Shown in pieces: positions 1 to 6,548 of a DNA stretch of 9,544 nt; the first letter of the stretch is position 1; each line of letters begins with the position of its first letter. Position numbers and translations under genes: made by a program. Origin of the DNA: Rhodobacterales bacterium. GTDB lineage: Bacteria; Pseudomonadota; Alphaproteobacteria; Rhodobacterales; Rhodobacteraceae. The stretch is taken from the NCBI GenBank assembly GCA_009992615.1, contig JAACVA010000238.1, positions 836 to 10,379 of the forward strand, read 5' to 3'. The notes beneath the pieces are model-generated. The model was not told the DNA's origin. It saw only the letters and a program-made list of their open reading frames with translations, and ran no database searches.

Positions 1-1269
1 TCGTCCTATCAGATCGAAGGCCACGCCCAGGGTGGCGCCGGCCAGACCCATTGGGACACCTTCGCAGCCACCCCCGGAAATGTCGTGGGGGCGCAGAACG
101 GCAACCGCGCCTGTGATCATTACAACCGCATGGACGAAGATCTGGATCTGCTGAAAAGCGGCAATTTCGACGTTTACCGTTTTTCCACCAGCTGGGCCCG
201 GGTGATCCCCGAAGGGCGCGGCACGGTCAATCAGCAGGGGCTGGATTTTTACGACCGGCTGGTCGACGGGTTGCTGGCACGGGGGCTGAAACCTGCCGCC
301 ACACTGTATCACTGGGAATTGCCGGTTCGGTTGGCCGATCTGGGCGGCTGGCGCAACCGCGACATCGCCGGTTGGTTCGCAGATTTCACCGAGGTGATCA
401 TGGGGCGCATCGGTGACCGGGTCTGGAGCGCGGCGCCGATCAACGAACCGTTTTGCGTCGGCTGGCTGAGCCATTTCCTGGGCCATCACGCGCCGGGCCT
501 GCGCGACATCCGCGCCACCGCCCATGCGATGCATCACATCCTTCTGGCGCACGGTCGGTCGATCGAAACGATGCGCGGCCTTGGCATGAAAAACCTCGGC
601 GCGGTGTGCAATTTCGAATACGCCACCCCTGTCGACGCCAGCCCCGAGGCTGCCAAGGCCGCAACTCTGTATGATGGGTATTATAACCGGTTCTTCCTGT
701 CGGGAATGTTCAACAAATCCTATCCAGCCGACGTGATGCAGGGGCTTGGCCCGCATATGCCCAAAGGTTGGCAGGATGATTTCGATGTGATCGCCGCGCC
801 GCTCGACTGGTTGGGTCTGAATTATTATACGCGCAAGATCATCGCGCCCGACAATGGCCCCTGGCCGCACCACCATGACGTGCCCGGCCCCTTGCCGAAA
901 ACCCAGGTCGGCTGGGAAATCTTTCCCGAGGGGCTGCACGCCTTCCTGAAGCGCACCCACGAAGGATATACCCGTGGCCTTCCGCTGTATGTCACCGAAA
1001 ACGGGCTGGCCAATGACGACCACCTTGTTGCCGGCAAGGTGAACGATCAGGCGCGCATCGCGTATCTGAACGCGCATCTGGCCAAGGTGAAACAGGCCTG
1101 CGACGAAGGCATCCCGGTCAAGGGATATTTCACCTGGTCGCTGATGGACAATTACGAATGGTCCCTCGGTTATGCGCCTCGATTCGGGTTGGTGTATGTG
1201 GATTTCGACAGCTTGCAGCGCACACCGAAAGCATCCTATCACGCGCTTGCCGCCGCCTTGGCGCGCTGA
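1..1269 (+). CDS. GH1 family beta-glucosidase, 5' end cut off by the window
   Basis: Retaining glycoside hydrolase of family GH1, expected to cleave terminal beta-D-glucosides such as cellobiose to glucose, probably in the cytoplasm. The frame is open from base 1, and its first residues (SSYQIEG, then THWDTF) match the conserved GH1 N-terminus. The gene therefore starts upstream, and only about 15-20 residues are missing; 422 are visible against a usual 440-450. Seen in order: the RFSTSWARVIP strand, the YHWELP motif, the acid/base Glu in INEPF (E149 of the visible protein, bases 445-447), the nucleophile Glu in YVTENG (E333, bases 997-999), and the C-terminal GYFTWSLMDNYEW block that binds the sugar. 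A GTG at 85 is internal and not the start. The glucokinase gene follows 13 bp after the stop, which fits a glucoside-use operon. Catalytic class is secure; substrate choice (glucoside versus galactoside or another glycoside) is inferred. The signal peptide region is not visible. Confidence 0.95.
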   Translation, partial: SSYQIEGHAQGGAGQTHWDTFAATPGNVVGAQNGNRACDHYNRMDEDLDLLKSGNFDVYRFSTSWARVIPEGRGTVNQQGLDFYDRLVDGLLARGLKPAATLYHWELPVRLADLGGWRNRDIAGWFADFTEVIMGRIGDRVWSAAPINEPFCVGWLSHFLGHHAPGLRDIRATAHAMHHILLAHGRSIETMRGLGMKNLGAVCNFEYATPVDASPEAAKAATLYDGYYNRFFLSGMFNKSYPADVMQGLGPHMPKGWQDDFDVIAAPLDWLGLNYYTRKIIAPDNGPWPHHHDVPGPLPKTQVGWEIFPEGLHAFLKRTHEGYTRGLPLYVTENGLANDDHLVAGKVNDQARIAYLNAHLAKVKQACDEGIPVKGYFTWSLMDNYEWSLGYAPRFGLVYVDFDSLQRTPKASYHALAAALAR

Positions 1270-1282
1270 CATCGGGGCCGAC

Positions 1283-2248
1283 ATGACCGCACATGCCACA
1301 GACACCGTTTCGCTTGTCGCCGACATTGGCGGGACAAACACCCGCGTCGCTCTGGCCCGGGGCGCCGCAATCCTGCCGGACAGCGTGTCGCGCTTTGCCA
1401 ATGCCGAACACGACGGGCTGGGCGCGGTGTTGCGCCGCTATCTGGCGGGGCGCGGCGATGTCGTCGGCGCCTGCGTTGCTGTGGCCGGGCCGGTGCATGA
1501 CGGGCGCGCAACCCTGACCAACCTCGACTGGGCGATTGACCGTGCCACGCTGTCAGCCGCAACCGGGGCGACCAAAGTATCAATCCTCAATGACTTGCAG
1601 GCCCAGGGCCATGCCCTGGATCACCTCGATCAGGCAAAGTTGCGGGTTTTACTGACAGGCGGCGATGGCGGGCCGCATGCCGCAAAATTGGTGATCGGGG
1701 TTGGCACCGGTTTCAACGCCGCGCCGGTTTACAACACCGAAACCGGGCGCTATGTGCCGCCGGCCGAGGCGGGCCACACCAACCTGCCGATCCGCACCGA
1801 CGACGATTTGCGCCTGTCACGCTTTGTGCAGGAAACCCATGGATTTCCTGCCATCGAAGATGTTTTATCCGGGCGCGGCATCACCCATGTCTACAGTTGG
1901 CTGTCGTCCGAGGCCGGCGCGCGGCGCGACCTTGCGCCGGCCGACATCATGACCGCCCTTTCAGACGGGTCTGATGCCCTGGCGATGGAAACCGGGCGGG
2001 TGATCGCGCGGATGCTCGGCACCGTCGCGGGCAATCTGGCCCTGAACACCCTGCCGTTCGGCGGGATCTACCTCGTGGGTGGGGTGGCGCGGGCCATCAC
2101 ACCCTATTTGGCAGAGTTCGGCTTTGGCAGCGCGTTCCGCGACAAGGGCCGCTTTGCCGACTTCATGGACCAGTTCGCAGTTTCGGTCGTTGAAGACGAC
2201 TATGCCGCCTTGACCGGCTGTGCCTGTCATTTGGCCGATCTGCCCTGA
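1283..2248 (+). CDS. glk: Glucokinase (ATP-dependent, bacterial Glk family)
   Basis: Phosphorylates cytosolic glucose with ATP to glucose-6-phosphate. The product is 321 residues, the same length as E. coli Glk as I recall it. Seen in order: phosphate-binding ADIGGTNTR (13-21), ILNDLQAQG with the likely catalytic Asp (D104), GVGTGFNAA (139-147), the sugar-binding EAGH (162-165), EDVLSGRGI (192-200), adenosine-region YLVGGVARAI (263-272), and a C-terminal AFRDKGRF block as in E. coli. The ATG at 1283 is chosen because it puts the phosphate loop about 12 residues in. The frame stays open upstream to an ATG at 1172, but that lies inside the beta-glucosidase gene and would add unrelated residues. 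The Shine-Dalgarno is poor (only GGGG at about 5 bp), so translation may depend on ribosomes finishing the upstream gene, whose stop is 13 bp away. It can phosphorylate glucose from both the beta-glucosidase and the MalQ reaction encoded on the other strand. Confidence 0.95.
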   Translation: MTAHATDTVSLVADIGGTNTRVALARGAAILPDSVSRFANAEHDGLGAVLRRYLAGRGDVVGACVAVAGPVHDGRATLTNLDWAIDRATLSAATGATKVSILNDLQAQGHALDHLDQAKLRVLLTGGDGGPHAAKLVIGVGTGFNAAPVYNTETGRYVPPAEAGHTNLPIRTDDDLRLSRFVQETHGFPAIEDVLSGRGITHVYSWLSSEAGARRDLAPADIMTALSDGSDALAMETGRVIARMLGTVAGNLALNTLPFGGIYLVGGVARAITPYLAEFGFGSAFRDKGRFADFMDQFAVSVVEDDYAALTGCACHLADLP

Positions 2249-2249
2249 C

Positions 2250-2272
2250 ATCCCGTACTGCGGGGTTGTTTG
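2250..2272 (+). terminator. Weak candidate intrinsic terminator between convergent operons
   Basis: Directly after the glk stop there is a short inverted repeat: ATCCCG (2250-2255), loop TACTG, CGGGGT (2261-2266). It forms six pairs, one of them G-T, and is followed by TGTTTG. The stem is short and the T run is broken, so its strength is doubtful. On the - strand there is no clear T run after the hairpin for the oncoming operon. This 25 bp gap is the only space between two stop codons facing each other, so a terminator is expected here on context. Confidence 0.35.
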
Positions 2273-2273
2273 A

Positions 2274-3260
2274 TTATACGGTCATAATCGTTGCGCCGGT
2301 CGTCTTGCGACCTTCCAGCGCGCGATGTGCGTCGGCCACCTGATCCAGCGGAAACCGCTGATCAATGCGGATTTTCACGGCACCCGATGTCACTTTTTCA
2401 AACAGTTCCGCCGCCATCCGCTGGCAGGTTTCATGATCGGCGATATGGGTGAACAACGTCGGGCGGGTCAACTTGAGAGAGCCTTTTGCGGCCAGCATAG
2501 ACACGTCTATCGGCGGGACAACGCCACTGGCATTGCCGAAAGTAATCATCATGCCCAAGGGCTTGAGACTGTTCATCGACCCCTCGAACGTATCCTTGCC
2601 CACCGCATCCATCACCACATCCACGCCCTTGCCGCCGGTCAGGCTCTTGACCTCGGCCGCAAAATCATTGCTGCGATAGTTGATGCAATGCGCCGCACCA
2701 TGTTCCAGGGCCAGGGTGCATTTTTCGTCCGATCCGGCCGTGCCGATCAGGGTTATTCCTTCGCTGCGCGCCCACTGACAGGCGATCAGCCCCACGCCCC
2801 CGGCTGCGGCGTGAAACAACACGGTGTCGCCCTTGGCAAGGGGGGTGGTGCGACGGAAAAGATAGTTCACCGTCAACCCCTTCAGCATCATCGCGGCACC
2901 TTCTTCAAAGGAAATACCGTCGGGCAGTGGGCAAACCTGTGCGGCGGGCATGACCCGCGCCTCGCAATAAGCACCCGAAGGCGCGGCGGCATAGGCGGCG
3001 CGATCCCCCGGTTTCAGGTGCGTCACACCGGCACCTACAGCCTCGATCACGCCAGCCGCTTCCATACCCAAGGCCACTGGCAACGGCTGTTTATAAAGGC
3101 CCGTGCGTTGATAGACGTCAATGAAATTCAGCCCACAGGCATGGTGGCGAATACGCAGTTCGCCGGGCCCCGGATCCCCTACAGGGCGGCTTTCAATCTG
3201 CATCATATCGGGGCCGCCGAAGGCACGGACGATGACAGTGCGGGCTGTGGTCGTGGTCAT
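2274..3260 (-). CDS. qor: NADPH:quinone oxidoreductase, QorA/zeta-crystallin type (MDR superfamily)
   Basis: Soluble, zinc-free medium-chain dehydrogenase/reductase predicted to reduce quinones or other electrophilic carbonyls with NADPH. It is 328 residues, close to the usual 325-330. It resembles E. coli QorA along its length: LNFIDVYQRTGLY (44-56), LGMEAAGVIEAVGAGV (64-79), LKGLTVNYL (126-134), the Rossmann loop HAAAGGVGLIACQWA (150-164), INYR (193-196) and FGNASG (241-246). I see no structural or catalytic zinc cysteine cluster, as expected for the subfamily. The ATG at 3260 has a strong Shine-Dalgarno (GAGGA, 3272-3268) 7 bp upstream and lies 15 bp after the stop of the glutamate-synthase-domain gene. 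It is therefore probably the last gene of the operon. True substrate is unknown; quinone is the family default. Its stop faces the glk stop. Confidence 0.93.
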   Translation of the reverse strand: MTTTTARTVIVRAFGGPDMMQIESRPVGDPGPGELRIRHHACGLNFIDVYQRTGLYKQPLPVALGMEAAGVIEAVGAGVTHLKPGDRAAYAAAPSGAYCEARVMPAAQVCPLPDGISFEEGAAMMLKGLTVNYLFRRTTPLAKGDTVLFHAAAGGVGLIACQWARSEGITLIGTAGSDEKCTLALEHGAAHCINYRSNDFAAEVKSLTGGKGVDVVMDAVGKDTFEGSMNSLKPLGMMITFGNASGVVPPIDVSMLAAKGSLKLTRPTLFTHIADHETCQRMAAELFEKVTSGAVKIRIDQRFPLDQVADAHRALEGRKTTGATIMTV

Positions 3261-3267
3261 GTAGGTT

Positions 3268-3272
3268 TCCTC
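3268..3272 (-). promoter_or_regulatory. Shine-Dalgarno of qor
   Basis: GAGGA (extended to GAGGAAA) sits 7 bp before the qor ATG in the 15 bp gap after the glutamate-synthase-domain gene. It fixes the start at 3260, and the short gap leaves little room for a separate promoter. Confidence 0.7.
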
Positions 3273-3275
3273 GGA

Positions 3276-4895
3276 TCAGACATAGGCGCCCATCGGGGCA
3301 AAGCTTTCGGCGCTGGCGCGATTCCAGCGTTCAAGATACCCTGAACCACAGTCTTCGCCACGCAAAAGAAAGCCTAAAGGTTTATAGGGAAATACCGCAT
3401 CACCGTTTACCATTTCGCCCGACGAATTGCGTTGCAGAAAATGGTGTGGCAGGAAGGCACGCGGATCGCTCAGCCCGGCGGCACCCGCCATCTCGGCCAA
3501 CGCATGCATGGTGTTGCGATGAAACATCTCGACGCGCTTGGCCTTGTCGCCGACCACCAAAGCGCGCTGGCGCAACGGGTCTTGGGTGGCCACACCGACC
3601 GGACAGTTGTTGGTGTGGCAGGCCTGCGCCTGGATGCAACCGATGGAAAACATGAACCCGCGCGCCGAATTGGCCCAGTCCGCCCCGAGGGCAAAGGCGC
3701 GGGCAATGTCAAAGGCATGGATCAGCTTGCCCGAAGCGCCAAGGCGGATGTCATCCCGCAGCCCCGCCCCACGCAAGGTGTTGTGCACAAAGGTCAGGCC
3801 CTCGGTCAGCGGCATTCCGACGTGGTTGGCGAATTCAAGAGGAGCGGCGCCGGTGCCGCCCTCTTTGCCGTCAACGACAATAAAGTCCGGCTTGAGGCCG
3901 GTTTCGATCATCGCCTTGACAATACACATGAATTCTCGCCGGTGTCCGACACACAGCTTGAAACCTACGGGTTTTCCACCAGACAATTCGCGCAATTGAC
4001 CAATGAAATGGCACAGACCCAGAGGGGTGGAAAACGCCGAATGCCCAGCAGGCGAGATACAATCCTGCCCCACCTGCACGCCGCGCGCTGCGGCAATTTC
4101 TGCGGTGACCTTGCGCCCGGGCAGAATGCCGCCATGGCCCGGCTTGGCCCCCTGTGACAGCTTGATTTCGATCATCTTCACCTGATCGTCGGCCGCGTTC
4201 CGGGCAAACATCTCTGGGTTGAATGACCCATCTTCGTGGCGGCACCCGAAATAGCCCGATCCGATTTCCCAAATCAGGTCACCGCCACCGTCCCGGTGAT
4301 ACCGGGAAATGCCGCCTTCGCCGGTGTCATGCGCAAAACCGCCCGCCTTGGCCCCACGATTCAACGCCGAAATGGCATTGGCCGACAGCGCGCCAAAGGA
4401 CATCGCAGAAATGTTGTAGATTGAGGCATCATAGGGCTGTGTGCAATCAGGGCCGCCGATCCGCACGCGGATGTCCGGGTTGGCGATATGCACCGGATTC
4501 ACCGAATGGGTCAGCCACTGGTAACCGGGCTCATAGACGTTTTGTTTCGTTCCGAACGGGCGCGAGGCAACCTCATCCTTGGCGCGCTGATAGACGATGC
4601 TGCGCTCTTCACGGGAAAACGGCTCTTCTTCATTGTCGCCTTCGATCAGGTATTGCCGGATTTCAGGGCGGATCTGCTCAAAAAAATATCGGATGCGCCC
4701 CAGAACCGGATAGTTGCGCAGCACTGCGTGGTGATCTTGAAACAGATCATGCACGCCCGACAGGGCGGCGACACCAAAGATAACAATGCCAACCCACCCC
4801 CAGGGCGAATAGGACAGCCAGAGAAATGACAACAGGAACAACAGAATTGATGCCGCGAATGTCGAAAAGCGAATCAGTTCCTTCAGTTTTTTCAT
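3276..4895 (-). CDS. Membrane-anchored FMN-binding glutamate synthase-domain protein (GltB-like, YerD-type)
   Basis: 539 residues containing only the FMN/[3Fe-4S] synthase domain of glutamate synthase. There is no N-terminal glutamine amidotransferase domain and no C-terminal GltB beta-helix of normal size. A positively charged start (MKKLKELIR) leads into two hydrophobic segments, about 10-28 and 32-47, likely a membrane hairpin that leaves the catalytic domain in the cytoplasm. From about 160 the synthase domain shows ISAMSFGALS, DTGEGGIS, LSQGAKPGHGGILPG, VVDGKEGGTGAAP and LGASGKLIHAFDIARA. Cys420, Cys426 and Cys431 (C-x5-C-x4-C, bases 3603-3638) match the [3Fe-4S] ligand pattern of GltB. 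The ATG at 4895 has GAGGA 6 bp upstream. Related stand-alone proteins (B. subtilis YerD, the archaeal-type GltS domain) are annotated as glutamate synthases, but their reaction is mostly untested. A 2-oxoglutarate amination or another FMN redox step is possible. It lies 21 bp after pgm and 15 bp before qor. Confidence 0.9.
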   Translation of the reverse strand: MKKLKELIRFSTFAASILLFLLSFLWLSYSPWGWVGIVIFGVAALSGVHDLFQDHHAVLRNYPVLGRIRYFFEQIRPEIRQYLIEGDNEEEPFSREERSIVYQRAKDEVASRPFGTKQNVYEPGYQWLTHSVNPVHIANPDIRVRIGGPDCTQPYDASIYNISAMSFGALSANAISALNRGAKAGGFAHDTGEGGISRYHRDGGGDLIWEIGSGYFGCRHEDGSFNPEMFARNAADDQVKMIEIKLSQGAKPGHGGILPGRKVTAEIAAARGVQVGQDCISPAGHSAFSTPLGLCHFIGQLRELSGGKPVGFKLCVGHRREFMCIVKAMIETGLKPDFIVVDGKEGGTGAAPLEFANHVGMPLTEGLTFVHNTLRGAGLRDDIRLGASGKLIHAFDIARAFALGADWANSARGFMFSIGCIQAQACHTNNCPVGVATQDPLRQRALVVGDKAKRVEMFHRNTMHALAEMAGAAGLSDPRAFLPHHFLQRNSSGEMVNGDAVFPYKPLGFLLRGEDCGSGYLERWNRASAESFAPMGAYV

Positions 4896-4901
4896 CTCAT
4901 A

Positions 4902-4906
4902 TCCTC
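4902..4906 (-). promoter_or_regulatory. Shine-Dalgarno of the GltB-like gene
   Basis: GAGGA lies 6 bp before the ATG at 4895, in the 21 bp gap after pgm. The same gap holds two copies of CTGAGG, 6 bp apart, the first overlapping the pgm stop; this is probably chance. No terminator hairpin is seen, so transcription very likely runs through from pgm. Confidence 0.65.
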
Positions 4907-4916
4907 AGCCTGCCCC

Positions 4917-6548
4917 TCAGGTGCGCACATCGGGGGCCGTGCGGCCAGTAAACTCGGCGATACCTGCCAGGGTCTCGGCCCGGTCGATCATGTCATTAAG
5001 GGCAAGTTGTGTATCCTTGGTAAACGTCGCCGGATCGTCGGACACATCTTCGATATAAACCCGCAGGGTGGCCCCTACGGTGCCGGTGCCCGACAGGCGA
5101 TAGACGATGCGCCCGCCCCCCTGGAACGTCACACGCAGGCCCTGCCCCGTGCTGCGTGATCCATCTACCGGATCGTCATAGGCAAATTCATCGGCGGAGT
5201 CGACAACCGCACCCAGAATATCAGTGCCTGGCAACGTCGCCAGCCTGCCGCGCAACCGGTCGAGCATCTCTTTCGCCCGCGCGCCATCGACCGCCTCGTA
5301 ATCGTGGCGCGAATAGAAGTTGCGGCCGAATTCGGCCCAATGGTCGGTCATCATCTGCGCCACGGATTTGCCGGTCCTGGCCAGAATGTTCAGCCACAGC
5401 AACACCGCCCAAAGACCATCTTTTTCGCGCACATGATCGCTGCCGGTGCCCGCCGATTCTTCGCCACACAGGGTGATGCGGCCATCGTCCAGCAGGTTGC
5501 CAAAAAACTTCCAACCTGTTGGTGTTTCATAACACTCCAGCCCGCGCTTTGCCGCCACCCGGTCCAGAGCGCGGGACGTGGGCATCGACCGGGCGACGCC
5601 TTTCAGGCCGGCGGAATAGGCCGGCGCAAAATGGGCATTGGCGGCCAGCACCGCCAAGCTGTCGGACGGGCCGACATAGCAGCCGCGACCGACGATCATG
5701 TTGCGGTCGCCGTCGCCGTCACTGGCCGCGCCGAAATCCGGGGCGTCGGGGCCCATCATCACATCCATCAGATCCTTGGCCCAGATCGGGTTCGGGTCGG
5801 GATGGCCGCCGCCGAAATCGGGGCTGGGCACGGCGTTCACCACGCTGCCGGGCGCCGCCCCGAGGGCGCCTTCCAGGATCGCCGTCGCATAGGGGCCGGT
5901 CACGGCGTGCATCGCATCAAACCGCAGCGTAAAGCCGGAGTCGAGTAGTGCCTTGATCGCTTTGAAATCGAACAATTTCTCCATCAATTCAGCATAGTCT
6001 GCCACCGGGTCCACCACCTCGATCTGCATCGCACCCAAGGTTGTGGTGCCAAGGCGCGCCAGATCGACATCCTGTGCCTCGATGATGTGGTATTCACTGA
6101 TTGATTGCGCGGCCGCTACCATCCGGTCGGTCACGGGTTCGGGGGCCGGGCCGCCGTTGGGCATGTTGAACTTGACGCCAAAATCCTCATCCGGGCCACC
6201 GGGGTTGTGGCTGGCCGACATGATGATGCCACCGTCTGTCTTATACAATCTTATCAGATGACTGGCCGCCGGCGTTGACAAAAGCGCCGACTGCCCGACA
6301 ATCACCTTGGCCGCGCCTCCCGCCGCCGCCATGCGCAGGATCACCTGCGCCGCACGGTCGTTGAAATAGCGCCCGTCGCCGCCCAGAACCAACGTCTTGC
6401 CCCGCACCCCGCCGATCGCGGTCCAGATCGACTGGATGAAGTTCTCCAAATAATGTGGCTGCATGAAAATGTGGGTCTTCTTGCGCAGGCCGCTGGTGCC
6501 GGGCACCTGGCCGTCGATCGGGGCTGTTTTCACGGTGGTCACGGTCAT
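4917..6548 (-). CDS. pgm: Phosphoglucomutase, PGM1 type (alpha-D-glucose-specific)
   Basis: Interconverts glucose-1-phosphate and glucose-6-phosphate through a phosphoserine. It links glycogen synthesis and breakdown to central metabolism. The 543 residues show all four domain signatures: PGTSGLRKK (16-24), the active-site serine S113 in SASHNPGG, the Mg-binding DGDGDR (D277, D279, D281), ETPTGWKFFG (341-350) and GEESAGTGSDH (362-372) for sugar binding, and the C-terminal phosphate loop SGTGTVGATLR (486-496). Line by line it looks like vertebrate and yeast PGM1, and like the Agrobacterium enzyme. It does not look like E. coli Pgm, whose N-terminus and loops differ. The ATG at 6548 overlaps the malQ stop by 4 bases (ATGA), and a GAGGA Shine-Dalgarno lies inside the end of malQ. 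Translation is therefore probably coupled. Nothing appears truncated or altered in the catalytic residues. Confidence 0.97.
   Translation of the reverse strand: MTVTTVKTAPIDGQVPGTSGLRKKTHIFMQPHYLENFIQSIWTAIGGVRGKTLVLGGDGRYFNDRAAQVILRMAAAGGAAKVIVGQSALLSTPAASHLIRLYKTDGGIIMSASHNPGGPDEDFGVKFNMPNGGPAPEPVTDRMVAAAQSISEYHIIEAQDVDLARLGTTTLGAMQIEVVDPVADYAELMEKLFDFKAIKALLDSGFTLRFDAMHAVTGPYATAILEGALGAAPGSVVNAVPSPDFGGGHPDPNPIWAKDLMDVMMGPDAPDFGAASDGDGDRNMIVGRGCYVGPSDSLAVLAANAHFAPAYSAGLKGVARSMPTSRALDRVAAKRGLECYETPTGWKFFGNLLDDGRITLCGEESAGTGSDHVREKDGLWAVLLWLNILARTGKSVAQMMTDHWAEFGRNFYSRHDYEAVDGARAKEMLDRLRGRLATLPGTDILGAVVDSADEFAYDDPVDGSRSTGQGLRVTFQGGGRIVYRLSGTGTVGATLRVYIEDVSDDPATFTKDTQLALNDMIDRAETLAGIAEFTGRTAPDVRT

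Noticed and set aside
85..1269. Beta-glucosidase starting at the GTG at 85
   Set aside because: The frame is open to base 1 and the residues before the GTG match conserved GH1 sequence (SSYQIEG), so the real start is upstream of the window.
1172..1282. Possible longer glucokinase beginning at an ATG inside the beta-glucosidase gene
   Set aside because: The extra 37 residues read as an out-of-frame translation of the GH1 C-terminus and do not resemble Glk. The ATG at 1283 gives the usual 321-residue protein.
2325..3344. A 339-codon open frame on the + strand opposite qor
   Set aside because: No domain is recognisable, it is rich in His and Arg, and it fully covers a clear QorA-type gene with a strong ribosome-binding site. 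It is a shadow of composition.
4896..4919. Direct repeat of CTGAGG between pgm and the GltB-like gene
   Set aside because: It is only six bases, with one copy overlapping the stop codon and the other being the Shine-Dalgarno region. There is no sign of a regulatory site or a mobile-element footprint.
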